Below, piece after piece: positions 9,832 through 21,227 of a stretch of DNA of 64,000 bases. The stretch spans positions 7,316,001-7,380,000 of the forward strand of contig OX621237.1 in NCBI GenBank assembly GCA_951640165.1. The letters are read 5' to 3'. Position numbers and translations under genes: made by a program. Each line of letters opens with the position of its first letter. The first letter of the stretch is position 1. The notes under the pieces are model-generated. The model searched no databases. It had not been told where the DNA came from and worked only from the letters and a program-made list of their open reading frames with translations. The stretch is from Pseudoips prasinana. Its lineage: Eukaryota; Arthropoda; Insecta; Lepidoptera; Nolidae.

Positions 9832-11113
9832 GGTCTTTACCTATGAAATTGCCGTTCTGCAGTACTGGCCATTTCAAATCAAAATAATTTTTGTTTGGCT
9901 AAGAATTCTAATTTCAAATTAATTTTATTTTAAAAACATGGATTCTTTTTTCCAAAAGTAGTCATTTCTTTATTGATTAGTGTTACATTTTCATCGCATT
10001 TCAATCTATTTCGTCATCATGGATACGTTAAAAATTCGAGTAATTATGGAATATGAGTACCGTCGTGGCAGCAACGCGGCACAAGCGGCACGCAACATCA
10101 ACGACGTTTACGGAGCTAACACTACAAACCAACGCACCACCTGTTATTGGTTTGCTCGCTTCCGTTCTGGAAATTTCGACCTGAAAAATGAACCTCGCGG
10201 TCGTCCGAAGACTTTGGTCGACAATGACGAATTAAAGGCGGTTGTGGAAGCTGATGATACACAATCTACGGCTGAATTAGCAGCAGCTTTCAACGTTAGC
10301 GTCAAAACAATATTGGTCCATTTGCGTCAAATTGGCAAGGTAAAAAAGCTTGACAAATGGGTGCCCCACGAACTCAATGATCGCCAGCGCGAAGTACGCG
10401 TCGAGACGTGCCTTGCACTGCTCAACAGACACACAAATGAAGGAATTTTGAACCGCATTGTTACCTGCGATGAAAAATGGATTCTGTTTGATAACCGCAA
10501 GCGCTCAGCAAGTTGGTTGGATCCTGGTTCAGCACCTAAACAATGCCCTAAACGAAAACTTACCCCTAGAAAAGTGATGGTCACTGTTTGGTGGTCTAGC
10601 GCCGGTGTGATTCATCACAGCTTCTTACCAAACGGGGTGAGCATTACTGCAGATGTGTACTGTGAAGAACTGAGCACAATGATGGAGAAGCTGGCGCATC
10701 TCCAACCAGCATTGGTCAATCGCTCGTCTCCGCTGCTCCTGCACGACAACGCGCGACCTCATACTGCACAGCAGACGGTCTCCAAGTTGCAAGAACTGGG
10801 GTTGGAAGCTCTCCGTCATCCGCCCTACTCACCAGACCTTGCGCCTACAGACTACTACTTTTTCCAAAATTTGGATAACTTCTTGGCGGGAAAAAAATTC
10901 AATACCCGAGAGGCAGTACAAAATGCCTTTGAAGAATTTGTTGCCTCCCGTCCAGCTGATTTCTTTAAGAAGGGCATCAATAAACTGCCACTGCGATGGC
11001 AAAGATGCATTGATTGCATGGGTGATTACTTCGATTAATACAAATAAAAAAATTCATGAAAAAAATTCGTTTAAATTTTTTCATACAAAACGGCAATTTC
11101 ATAGGTAAAGACC
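9832..11113 (+). mobile_element. Complete mariner transposon
   Basis: A 1,282-bp element with terminal inverted repeats starting ggtctttacctatgaaattg; the outer 25 bp are identical at the two ends. TA duplications flank it (9830-9831 and 11114-11115). The length, TIRs, TA target and single intact transposase frame are those of a full autonomous mariner. It is one of the least decayed elements in the window, so its arrival may be recent. Confidence 0.93.
10019..11038 (+). CDS. Mariner transposase, apparently intact (339 aa)
   Basis: Cuts the element out at its TIRs and inserts it at TA in the nucleus. I chose the ATG at 10019 (MDTLKIRVIMEYEYRRG) instead of the in-frame ATG at 9980, because the resulting 339 aa is normal for mariners and starts at the usual N-terminal block. 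Residues ~1-110 hold the paired helix-turn-helix DNA-binding region with the 'GRP' linker; 'WVPHEL' follows. Catalytic residues are in place: D in 'VTCDEKW', D in 'LLLHDNARPHTA', and D in 'PYSPDLAPTDYYFF', with 34 residues between the last two (DD34D). No stops or frameshifts. Overlapping antisense frames are shadows. Activity is plausible but untested. Confidence 0.93.
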   Translation: MDTLKIRVIMEYEYRRGSNAAQAARNINDVYGANTTNQRTTCYWFARFRSGNFDLKNEPRGRPKTLVDNDELKAVVEADDTQSTAELAAAFNVSVKTILVHLRQIGKVKKLDKWVPHELNDRQREVRVETCLALLNRHTNEGILNRIVTCDEKWILFDNRKRSASWLDPGSAPKQCPKRKLTPRKVMVTVWWSSAGVIHHSFLPNGVSITADVYCEELSTMMEKLAHLQPALVNRSSPLLLHDNARPHTAQQTVSKLQELGLEALRHPPYSPDLAPTDYYFFQNLDNFLAGKKFNTREAVQNAFEEFVASRPADFFKKGINKLPLRWQRCIDCMGDYFD

Positions 11114-11193
11114 TATTATAAACCAGCAAATTATAATTCAATAAGTATGTTTAAACTTATGGAATTATAAAAATCGAATAAAAGCATGGAATA

Positions 11194-11572
11194 TACAACA
11201 TGTATCGTAATTAACGCACACCCTCAAACACCCCAAAAGTTGTTATCATAATACATTTTTAATTTAATATGTATATGCATTGTTATTTACTAAATAAGTT
11301 TCTTGGAGTAATGTATATTTTTCTTTATTTTGTATTGAATGATAGGATGTGTATGAATACAAATAAAACTGCAATTTTAAAAGTCTTATACTTTGACTTA
11401 CGGTCCTTTTCAATTTGTTTTAACTGTACAGGGTTAATATGACAACAATTTCCGTAGTTTTAATTATTTCGGAATAAAAAATTACCTATATTAAAAATGA
11501 TATAAATCGATTCAGTAAACGATTCTCGACAAAATATTTTCAGGATGTGCGTTAATTAAGTTACATGTTGTA
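11194..11572. mobile_element. 379-bp MITE with ~30-bp inverted repeats
   Basis: The left end tacaacatgtatcgtaatta and the right end are reverse complements over about 31 bp with three mismatches, flanked by TA at 11192-11193 and 11573-11574. The interior is AT-rich and non-coding. This is a separate Tc1/mariner-type miniature element 80 bp from the mariner; its TIRs are unrelated to those of the mariner. Confidence 0.8.
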
Positions 11573-11573
11573 T

Positions 11574-12431
11574 AGATATTGGTACTTTGCAAGCTGTTAA
11601 ATGACATGGCATATCCACCAAGAGTCTAAATGTCAGAAAAAGGTCAGTCATTATGTTCTTGGATGCACGGGCTTTTTTTAATCACTTAAAACAAGAAAGA
11701 CGTGACGTGAAAAGCAGCTCGGTGATAATCGTGATAACTTAAAGTATGGAGTTTAACGTTTTCATTTATTTTTATTAAGCCTTTGTTAAAAGAAAATTTC
11801 GTTTTAAATTTCTTTTTTCTCACAACTCACGTTGACGTGTTCACTATTATATTTGATTGATCGACTCTTGTCTTGTTGTGGTTCAATGATTTATTTTCTT
11901 TTATGTACAGAGATTTTATCAATACCGGACTCTACATAATACCTTTTTAGGTACCAAACTGTTAAAGGGAGTACTCTTTAACAGTGTGGTACATCTTATA
12001 GTGCTATTCTTTATAATAGTCGATAATGCAACAACTCCAACACAGCTTGGTTGGTACGTTGGTGCGTCCGTCGATGTCTGGCATAACCGATCTTTTTAGT
12101 AAACTGCCGTGCGCACCGGACGCATATGAGTTTCAATAATTAATAGTCACGAATTATCAGACTTTGGCGCTGTTCCTCAAGAACGGATAATTTGCCTCTA
12201 AATAAGCCCGCGCCAGTCTGGTCATAGTGCTGCTTACTTAAAATAAGGTTTAGAAATAAAGACTATAATGTTGGTATTTGGAGGGGTTTGTTGTTGTCAC
12301 CGCGCCTGACATGCGGTCGTAGCTAGGACATACGGCTGGATAAATCTTAAGATATCATATTATTTATAAATTCCAATAAAATATTAAAATATTTTTAGCA
12401 TTTTTTTTGCTATCCTGAGCTTTCATTTTCA
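11574..12431. other. No gene seen; contains short hairpin at 11951-11992
   Basis: At 11624-11651 there is an exact 28-bp copy of the sequence just left of the mariner (9800-9827). At 11951-11992 arms of 17 bp (16 match) enclose 8 nt. The rest shows no coding sequence or recognised repeat. Confidence 0.5.
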
Positions 12432-12482
12432 CAGAGGCGGGGCCATGAATGCATGTTATATACATTCATGGCCTCGCCTCTG
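12432..12482. repeat. 51-nt hairpin, 20-bp arms
   Basis: Arms 12432-12451 and 12463-12482 (cagaggcg.ggccatgaatg) pair at 19 of 20 positions around an 11-nt loop. It is GC-rich compared with its surroundings. No second copy seen. Confidence 0.8.
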
Positions 12483-12550
12483 TACGTTTCATAGCTCTCC
12501 GCACAAAAAGGACATAGTTTTGAAGTTTTTGGACCACTCAGAAATATGGA

Positions 12551-13604
12551 CTTGGTGACGATTTGGACACAAAATATTCGGACAATGTGTCCGAAGTGAC
12601 ACTTTTAGATTTAATAATTTTTCCAGTGACAATTCGGACAGCATCAAATTATTGATTCTGTTTGGTACAGTCAAATAAAAAAGTGTTAAAATATAATTAG
12701 TGGAGAAAAACAATCACCAAAACTATGATGGTGATGGTCGCAAATAAAGCGAGAAATACCTATACGAATAAAATAGATACAGATAGGAGCGACTGTCTAT
12801 GTACTAGTAGAGCTTTTTCGCTCGGTGTTCTACTTGAGCAGACTTGTTACCCGACAGCGAAAGTGTGTATATTACAGTTGTATGTAACTTTGAAATATTA
12901 TTTGTCAAAAACGACGACTTTCATTGAAATTTCAGTAATATCTGTTATTACCTTAACTAAATGAAATTATTATTAAATATAAAAAAATCCGTTTACTTAT
13001 AATGAACGGAAAAGAGAAAAATAATTTAGATATTGTGATACTTGTTTTTCTCGCTTCCAATAATTTTACTTTTATTCAGGCGGGTGTTTTCTTCTTTTTA
13101 TGATAATAATTTTATTTTAAACTAATTTTATAAAGTTTTATTATACAAACATGGTATTTTATTTTATTTTATTACTTAAGGAAAACTTACAGCTAGAATA
13201 CAAATGACACACAGAATAGAAGATGAAGGCCAATTAAAAGTTTTCACAGATATACCTGTATTACTGAAAAGGTATTTTCACGACCTTTCATTTCAGGCCC
13301 ATGTTACTTAGATAATAACAAACAACCCATAAGCGAAAGAAATGCGCATAAGCACACATACACACATGAGTACGCTCTAAAAACACTACCCTTCTTCTGA
13401 CGCAGCGGGTAAAAATAAAGTTGTAACTATAAGCTAGGCAAAAGACGAAATTTTACAATTATGGTATCGTTGGAAGTTTTTATCTGACTGTACTAAACAG
13501 CTTTTTTTAATTGATGTCCGAATTGTTACTGCAAAAATATTCAAATCTAAAAGTGCCAATTTGGACACTTTGTTCGAATATTTTGTCTCCAAATCGTCAC
13601 CAAG
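12551..13604. mobile_element. 1.05-kb element with long (~90-bp) inverted arms
   Basis: 12551-12640 and 13515-13604 are reverse complements with roughly one mismatch in eight. Both arms carry 'ggtgacgatttgg', 'acaaaatattcg' and 'cttttagattt'. The interior is AT-rich with no transposase-like frame. Outer limits and a target duplication are unclear. It could be a non-autonomous DNA transposon or two opposed copies of another repeat. Confidence 0.65.
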
Positions 13605-13794
13605 GCGAAATATGAACGTTTCAAAAATTTTAAGTATTTCAAGTCACGATGTTTCTATTTTTGGATGATGTATCGAAAAAGAAAATTATACTCACAATTT
13701 GCCCGTTACAATATTGAACTAAAACCATGTTACTGTAGAAGTGGTCGTTTAGTCGATTAATAAAAAATAATTATTCTAACAAATAACACGGGCC

Positions 13795-13912
13795 TCCCTC
13801 TAAAATCTCCACAACCACCGATCTTGCGCTATCCGCATCCAGGGGCTTCCAGCAATCCTCACAATCTTGTGATTGTGTCCATATAAAGAATTGCCCAGCT
13901 GAAGTGGCAGTA
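13795..13912 (-). mobile_element. RTE LINE 3' fragment with an internal inversion
   Basis: 13795-13880 matches the RTE 3' end on the minus strand (ctccacaa..., cttgcgctatccgcatcca). Directly after it, 13887-13910 (gaattgcccagctgaagtgg) matches a neighbouring part of the same element in plus orientation. The insertion is therefore internally inverted. Confidence 0.7.
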
Positions 13913-15165
13913 GTATTTTCGAAATATCAATACTTTTGTACAAACATACTGAAGCAACAATATACAAAACGGATTTAAAAGATTTTTGACGTCATGATTT
14001 AACGGCATGTTAGCAGCAGCTACAATCAGCAGTCGTACAAATTTTAAAGTTCACTCAGGACCTACTATTTCATAGTAGTATATAATACACATTGTGTTAG
14101 ATTTCTATGGTGATAGTGAAACCCAAACAGTTAATTACATCGAGTATTTACTAACCCTATTACGAAAAGGAATATAATAGTATTGCGTGCGTCATTTGGA
14201 GACAATAGTTTCCTAAATTGAAAGGCCACAATGTCTTACTGCGAATTTAATTGCTTTGGTATCTTTGGTGTTTAATTAATAAACTATTATCTTAGTGTTA
14301 CCCAATATTGATATAACAATTGGTGTTTATTTTCATATTATTTTGTTAGCTGTAAAATTAATTTAAGTCTACTTGAAGCTTGCAGTCTTGGTAGTAGTTT
14401 TACCTTAAAATGGAGAAAATAAAATAATTTAAGTTGTCTGACTCGGTTGTAATTATCAGACAACAGTTGCTAAGCCATGTCAGGGGCGTATTGGATGATT
14501 TAAACTATACTTGGAAACAATATATTTTTAAGAAATAGACCATAGCTGGTGTGATTTACATTATTTTATAATTGCATATGTATTTTTACTTTTCTTAGTT
14601 TATAATTGCGTTTCGTAATCTGTTTTTCAAATGTTGTGATTACTATTGAACTCGTTTTCGACTGTTTCTCTGTTCGTTCACGGAATCCATCAATTGTGTT
14701 TATTTATTCAAGCTAAAGAGATAAATATTGATCAGCTAAACCGAAAGATTTATTAGCTGATCTGTTTTTATTAAAAGCGCATTAACGAACGTAGTAACTT
14801 ACTGGCTATCTAAAAATAACATAATCTCAAAGAAGATTGACTTCAGTCCTATAAATATTAAAATCTTTATTGAAATGATAAATACATTAGCGAGAATTAT
14901 AGGTAAATTGTGACAATCGTCTTGACTAAAATAAGCCCCAGTTAAGACGATTGTCCATATAATAGAATAGAATATAAGTATGTTGTGTAGAATATAAGGT
15001 AGAATTTTTTGAAGTGACACCTTATTTAGGCGCATGAGCTGTATGTACTACATAGTTCACATAATGTCTTGTATTATTATTATGAACGTACATATATTTA
15101 GTAAGTAGGTATATATAGTTTTAAGTATGGTACAAATAGTACCTTATAATATAGTACTTTGTACA
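13913..15165. other. No gene seen; one 44-nt hairpin
   Basis: AT-rich. 14912-14955 forms a hairpin with 16-bp arms (15 match) and a 12-nt loop. A short 'ttgctaagccatgtcag' segment near 14470 also occurs near 23840, probably scraps of one old repeat. No coding resemblance. Confidence 0.5.
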
Positions 15166-15169
15166 CTTG

Positions 15170-15345
15170 CAACTGCCCCATCTCTGTAACTCCTTTCTCC
15201 TTTCACTACCTAGGTTGCCTGGAAGACATCACACTTTGTGATAAGGCCGCCAATTGTACTATAATAATTTGTATGTTGTCGCTTTGTATTATTTCTTAAG
15301 GTGTACAATAAAGAGTTTATCTATCTATCTATGTATACTGAGTAT
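15170..15345 (+). repeat. LINE 3' end with (CTAT)n tail, copy 1
   Basis: Resembles 46315-46475: 'gcctggaagaca', 'tgataaggccgcc.attgta', 'gtgtacaataaag', then ctatctatctat. The constant 3' end with a simple-repeat tail suggests a severely 5'-truncated LINE or its SINE partner. Confidence 0.65.
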
Positions 15346-15407
15346 ACATACAGCTCATGTGTATCCCTTTAATGTTTTGCCCAACATCTCGCTACTCGGG
15401 TATTAAC

Positions 15408-15645
15408 TGCGCCGTTTGTCTAGCGGTAGCGTGTTCCACCGTAGATAGCGAAATCTTGTGTATAAATACTGGATCAGGCTAAAAATTGATTTTGAGATTT
15501 TGTTACTAAGAAAATTTCTCAGTATATTAGCCCGAAACCAAGGAGCTACCGGTGTTTTTCTTGCCGGTTGGTTGAGTTGCTAGTCATTCCGTCGAATCAT
15601 CATATTACATACGACTCACACCTGTTTCCCAGAGGAGTGGGTAAA
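15408..15645 (+). repeat. tRNA-derived SINE (family S1), divergent copy
   Basis: The head 'gtctagcggtagcgtgttc' matches the heads at 29892 and 47408, followed by the S1 body ('gattttgagattttgtt', 'agcccgaaacc', 'gctagtcattccgtcgaatca'). The B box is degraded. An older copy than those at 29.9 and 47.4 kb. Confidence 0.7.
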
Positions 15646-15696
15646 GACAACGAATTTCCTTTTGCCACGATCTTTGCACACCTCTTTTGCCTCGTT

Positions 15697-15985
15697 TTTT
15701 AGGGTTCCGTACCCAAAGGGTAAAACGGGACCCTATTACTAAGACTTAGCTTTCTGTCTGACTGTCCGTCCATCACCAGGCTGTATCTCATTACCCGTGA
15801 TAGTTAGACAATTGAAATTTTCACAGATGATGTATTTCTGTTGCCGCTATAACAACAAATACTAAAATATAAAATAAATATTTAAGGGGGCTCCCATACA
15901 ACAAACGTGAATTTTTTGCCCGTTTTTTTAGATAATGCTACGGAACCCTTCGTGCGCGAGTCCAACTCGCACTTGGCCGGTTTTA
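15697..15985 (-). repeat. Abundant GGTTCCGT-ended repeat, copy 1
   Basis: One end reads ttttagggttccgtacccaa, the other 'cttcgtgcgcgagtccaact...ttggccggtttta'. Both ends carry a ggttccgta or tacggaaccc motif. Related copies lie at 27283, 30128, 57590 and 63140. It is non-coding; its class (SINE-like or MITE-like) is not settled by the sequence. Confidence 0.75.
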
Positions 15986-16970
15986 TTATCATTATATTCT
16001 TCAGATTGGTGGTATAAAAAGTGCTCCTGTGCTTAACATCCCGGCCCGGATCATGAGAGTAATGGAATTGATAGTGCCCCTGTGTTTGATTCATACCTGT
16101 GAAGGTACGAGTAATATGGCCCGCGCAGCTAGCTAGTCCATTGTGGCTGTCAGGGCCGAAATTGGTTCAGGTCGACATTATGACTCAAATTAATGTGATC
16201 TCCTGAGTATGGCAGACAATAATACTAAGTACTACTTATCGGTTCTTTGAAGATATCGCATAATATCGCTATATTAGAATTTATAACCTTTCTTGCTATA
16301 TATAAACTCATTTTGCTGGGCAATAAGGTGTACTATCTATCCACCGATCTAATTCAATTACCCCAGCATGATGTTGCGTGTGTGGTGAAAAGGTTAAATT
16401 ATCTCAGCACCCTAAAAGATATCTTGGCATCCTATAAATCTAAACCTTAATAACTTGGAAAATAACTCGAACAAAAGACTTACGAACAGCCAGAATTGGA
16501 TCAACTAAGTAAAGGTTCAACGAATAGTTTTTCAGGGCAGTTACTGATCTTAAATACCGAAAACTACTTCAGCGTCCACGAACTGGAGGTTCTCTTTGTA
16601 CTTACGGACGAAGCCATTTTGAACTCTACACATTACACAATCATACTTTAACGATCTTAAATTTTAGTTTATGGTTCTAGTTACGGGCATAAAATCAAGA
16701 TTATACAACCTGTTTGTCACACGAGGGATCAAAAGGATAAATGGAAAGAATGAAGGAGTTGATTATATTGGACGGGAAATTTTTCCGGAGAACTTCAGTT
16801 CAGGCGTTAAAATCTCATGGCTTGCAACAAGCCATGTGGTTCATCTCCCAACACCACAATGTAAAGACTATTGTGGCGAAAAGGAGGTAGATCCTAGATG
16901 AAAATAGGCAATTACATGAGTGTAACTGGTATGGACTGATTGACTTATCAATGTCATTATAAATAAATAA
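15986..16970. other. No firm gene; two short open frames of unknown nature
   Basis: 16020-16130 resembles part of the S1 SINE body (atcccggcccggatcatgag). An open frame at 16247-16450 (67 codons) and one at 16671-16901 show no family I recognise. The segment could be decayed transposon sequence. No splice or promoter signals stand out. Confidence 0.35.
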
Positions 16971-16974
16971 ATAA

Positions 16975-17435
16975 AATAAAAAAGGTTTTATTCACGTAGA
17001 CTTGCGCTTGTAAATAGTCAGAATATGTTTGTAGTAGTATAATTAAGTATATATAATTATTTCTAGTTACATAGATATTTAGGTACACGGATTGTATGAA
17101 AACATTTATAAAATTTATTTTATATTAGTACGATATTTGGCTAGCTTGTATTAAGTTATTGTCAAAGAGTTTATGTTTAAGTTTAATTATCGAAATTTAT
17201 AGTTTTATTGTTATATTGTCTGAATGGTTCTGTCTTTATTAAGGTACGAATTCAATGTTACTATTATGACGGACCTTGTGTTTCTAACGACGGTCGTGCT
17301 TTAATGCTACCACCGGATCCAATGCGCCCCAACCGAGAAGACCTGGTGGAACAAACTGGGTTCATCTCCTACCGGTTTCAACACGACCCAGTTGAGACGG
17401 TCCGGCGAAACATACTGAAATCCGCACACCTATAT
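16975..17435 (-). repeat. R490 LINE 3' region repeat, copy 2 (inverted)
   Basis: Minus-strand copy of the repeat at 7985-8530, with the same (TTTA)n tail, 'cacgtagac', 'gcgcttgtaaatagtcagaa' and the 'ggaccttgtgtttctaacga' block. Together with copy 1 it makes a dispersed inverted repeat about 8.5 kb apart. Confidence 0.8.
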
Positions 17436-18780
17436 CGAATAGAGTCACCGTGAAGTTTTAGTTGCTCCAACTCCAATTTATTTCATAACTTTTCCTCTAG
17501 TAAGTCAATAATTAACTTTCTTCTTTTTTAAATAAGGGCTAGAGATGCAGCTTTCTTTTAATTCAAGTCACGTACAATAATAGACTAGTCCACTGGCTCC
17601 CGCATTTGCCGTAACTTACCTCCAACCTATCATAATAAAATAGTTCTGAGAGGATTAGTAGAGTACCATTTATAATGGAAATCCTTCCCAAAATGTAATG
17701 AATCCAAATTAATTGAGTTATGATCAGATTAACTGAAGAGATCCCTGCTGGCGTGTTCAGTTTCAAATCCCTTTGTTGATAGGGTCTGGTTGTACATCTG
17801 TTATTAAGTTATTATAATAGTTATATGGAATTTAGTTTATATGACAATAAACATGATAAATATCATTGTAATCTGACTAGTAAATAAACTATTGTACTAA
17901 AGTTATAATATTAAAGTAAAAAACCCTGTGAACTTAGTGATTATAGATAGAAATAATGCAATTATAAAGTTAAAAATAAACAAATGAATTAATTTAGTTA
18001 AATTATGAAGAACACGTGAACAAATTGTCTTCCCCTTAACAAATATGGCTAAGGAAAGTCGGTGGACTGTTTCTTAGAATTATTATTATAAATATTTAGG
18101 TTAATGTAAAATTACTTATTAGGCTCTAGATTAGATTGTAATATATATAAAGTAATTGGTACTTTATAATATAAAAATATACAAAAACAAGAGCTACTAT
18201 TCGTAATTTAGGTATATTTGTCGATACCGTCAAACATATCTGACGAACAAGAAGAATTGTAAAACTATTTATAACTTCGCTCTCCATTATAAAAGTCAAT
18301 AAATTTAAAGTGTGCGCAATTTGCTTAAAAAATCGTGTTCCAACCTGAATTTTACAAATTTTCTATTTATTCTATCTAGTCGTTTTCAGCTCGTAAATAT
18401 CTGAAACTGCGCATAATTAACAATCCAATGAGATTAATACACAACAAAATGTTTTACGAACCACAGCCCTGTTTTATTTCCATTATTCCCGCGGTTTACA
18501 GTCAGACCGACATCGTTTAAACTTTTCTTAAGGCTACAACTGCGCAAATGTTTTGGTAGAATCCATATTTAACGTAAAAAGTACAACACGAATAATTCTT
18601 AATATAATTACAAAATTGAATAGCGATCATTATAAAGGATTTTGATTTTATATTTTCAGTTAAAACTTATACACATTTAACTGTAGGGTAGATCCATAAA
18701 CCTATGCAGTCTCATATTGTAGGAATGGTATAGACAATTTCTTCTCACGTCTACTGACGCTGCAGAATAAATGACTGTAT
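17436..18780. other. No gene seen
   Basis: Long AT-rich stretch without an open frame of note, matched repeat, or strong inverted arms. Confidence 0.45.
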
Positions 18781-18784
18781 GCTA

Positions 18785-19560
18785 CTTATAAATGCTAACG
18801 CTAATGCTGGGTATGTCGGACTCCCAGCCAGATGGTAGGGCTGGGTTTACCGACTAAAACCCCACAGTGTTCCTTAGCCACCTTTAGTCCAGACCACGGA
18901 ATTTGCTTGCGCATTCACCGCAGCCTGGACAGGTGCTGGCCCACTTTTCAGTGAGCCCCACTTCTGTTGGGAACATCCATGCCGCTCTACTAAGAGAGGC
19001 GCGCGTGAAACACGGCGCGCCACCGGCTCGGGCCTATTCTGGTCGGATGGTGGACTGCCCCATGTCCACCGTCCGCGGGCTCATCTCCATGAGATTGGCG
19101 ATATGCGCCCTCCGACGCCCGGTTATCCTGGCGCGGCTTGGGCGGGAAGACAATGCCTCCCGTTCTCGCTCCGCCACCTTTTTTGCTACCATCACCTCCT
19201 CGTAAAAGGGGGCGACGATACTCCAGGCACTCTCGCTCGCAACCATGAATTCGGTCACCGTTGGAAGCGAGATGTCAACCGCACCCATTGCAGCCCCGAG
19301 AACACGGCGCTGTGTCACAACAAGCTGGGCATTCCACCAATGTGTGAAGCGCCGTGTCAACGGGGCCACCACAATGGTGACAACCAGGCAAATCTTCTCG
19401 GCCTGTACGATGCAGGTACTTCCCGAAGCACCCATGATCCGAGAGTACCTGCGTAAGCCGATAAGTGAGGGCGCCGTGCCTTCTCTCCAGCCATTCCTCC
19501 ATGATGGGTCTTAACGCCACTGTCGTGGCGTGCCCCGGTGGGTAGTCGGACTTGCACCAA
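18785..19560 (-). mobile_element. R1-clade LINE 3' portion, 5'-truncated (copy A)
   Basis: Markedly GC-rich compared with the flanks. The minus strand encodes the C-terminal zinc-knuckle region of an R1-clade LINE, then a 3' untranslated region ('ggctggactaaaggtggcta'-type sequence near 18870-18890, and 'cagccctaccatctggctgg' at 18820-18845). RT and endonuclease domains are absent. Confidence 0.75.
19034..19520 (-). pseudogene. R1-clade ORF2 C-terminus with CCHC knuckle, frameshifted
   Basis: From 19520 downward one frame reads 'LTYRLTQVLSDHGCFGKYL' and then the knuckle 'CHHCGGPVDTALHTLVEC' (C-x2-C-x8-H-x4-C), which in R1-clade LINEs helps bind RNA or target DNA. Near 19340 the sequence shifts to the frame read from 19435 down to 19034, continuing with 'RRVLGAAMGAVDISLPTVTE' and the basic end 'AEREREALSSRPSRARITGR'. 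The knuckle residues are intact but the shift and missing upstream domains make it non-functional. Confidence 0.75.
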
Positions 19561-19599
19561 ATAAACCTAACCTTCCGTGGACTTATTCACTCGCCTGAT

Positions 19600-20270
19600 A
19601 GGGGGAGCCCCAAGAACGCGGGTATACTGCTTCGGTGCCCCCCCTTTTGCACTGTGTCCTAGATGGGGACACACCCGGGGAGGACTGTGATTTGCCCTCC
19701 CCAATTGCCGACTCCTGCCAGTACCGCACAGCGACTGCGCCACAACGAGTACGGTGTCCTGCCGGAACTGCTTGCACGTGGTGGCAGCAGAGGATACTTC
19801 TCGTACTGCCACCGCAGCTCCGAGGAGAGTAGGGCTAACGGCTGCCGCCACCGCCCCGACGCCAATCCGTCTACGAGCGGGATCAGCACGTTCCCGATCC
19901 CGCTCACTTCACACGGCGTCCCAAGTGGTGGAGTCGCCTGCCAGCATCGCATACACGACAGCTGGTGGCGAAAGATCCCGTCCGATCTCAGCGACCAGGA
20001 CTCGCCTGTCGGCTTCCCAGGCCGGGCACTCTTCCAGCGTATGCTGGGCAGTTGTGTGTGTCTGTGTCATTGCTTCTCGGCCGATCCGACTCAGGTACTC
20101 ACTATATCTGTATCTGTATAGTATTTGAGTTAGTCTGTAGGTGACGTAACCCTCCCCCCTCCCCATCCAGGCCTCGAGGTAAGGCAGGATGGCACCGACG
20201 GCACGCTGGTGCGCGTTCCGCTGCAAGTCGAGCCGCGCGCCCCTGTGCAAGTACGCGCCGGTGTGCATCC
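19600..20270 (-). mobile_element. Second R1-clade LINE 3' portion (copy B)
   Basis: The minus strand at 20268-19909 reads 'LTYRLTQILYRYRYSEYL', 'HTLEECPAW' and 'AMLAGDSTTWDAV', parallel to copy A but with the first two knuckle cysteines lost. A tail rich in Arg/Ala follows down to about 19600. GC-rich like copy A and in the same direction. Two 5'-truncated R1-type insertions lie side by side, from different subfamilies judging by divergence. Confidence 0.7.
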
Positions 20271-21225
20271 CGCCTATACTTACAGTATCTACAATTGTTT
20301 ATAGAAAATAAACTAATGATTTTGTAAAATACTTTGTTGCGTACGTAATAACCTACATATTTTAAACGAGCATTATTCCAAAATAATAGTTTTTACACTA
20401 TATTTGCAGCGCCGATCTTACTGATCTCAAACAGGTTTATAATATATTTCATCCAACTTCATTATAATGTTAAGAATAAAAAAAAATGGCGTTGAATGAA
20501 CTGAGTGGGACTATCATTTCAATAGCCAATTATGTAGAGCTGTAGCTGTCCATTGTCAATCAAGCGTATTTTTTTATTAACAAATATACGTCTTATGATA
20601 TATTTTATCTTTTATACCGTTCACCATTATCAATAATGTTTATTTTAATGAAAAATAAACAGATCTTGATATATTTTAACCAATACAAAAAAATAAATGA
20701 TGTTTGTAATTTTCAGAGTACCTAATAAAGAGTATCATAAATAAGCTAATACTTTTTTTTAGCTTTTCAGTACCATTTTGGTGGGCTACTTGGGCCAAGT
20801 TCCGTTTTTAAATAAATTACTGTCACGTATTATAATACTGTCAAATTGTTAATTCATACCAATTTTGTAAAAAAAATAATGAATATTGTAACACAACTCA
20901 ACTCAAGTGTAGATGAATAAACGACAACTATTTATACTCCTGAACTAGTACTACGAAAGGCTCGGAAGTCTTCGCACTTGGATGGTTTTCAGTTCAATAT
21001 GAAACAATTATTCCGATCAATTAAATAAGCTATCGAACAATTTTTATCCAGCTCTTTAAGTTTATATCAAAAATACGTCAGTTAAATTGGTAACTAATGA
21101 ACTTATTTTAATAAAACTAGATATGTATGTATATTTCCATTCCCATTTCGGAATTGGCAGTTTGTATGAACGCCAAAAAACTTCTAAGAATTTATATTGA
21201 ACGTATGAAAACGATTTTTAAATAA
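20271..21225. other. No gene seen
   Basis: AT-rich sequence with no recognised coding region or repeat. Confidence 0.45.
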
Positions 21226-21227
21226 AG

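Noticed and set aside
16247..16450. 67-codon open frame as a possible gene
   Set aside because: No recognisable domain, splice signals or neighbours; length is within chance for this AT content.
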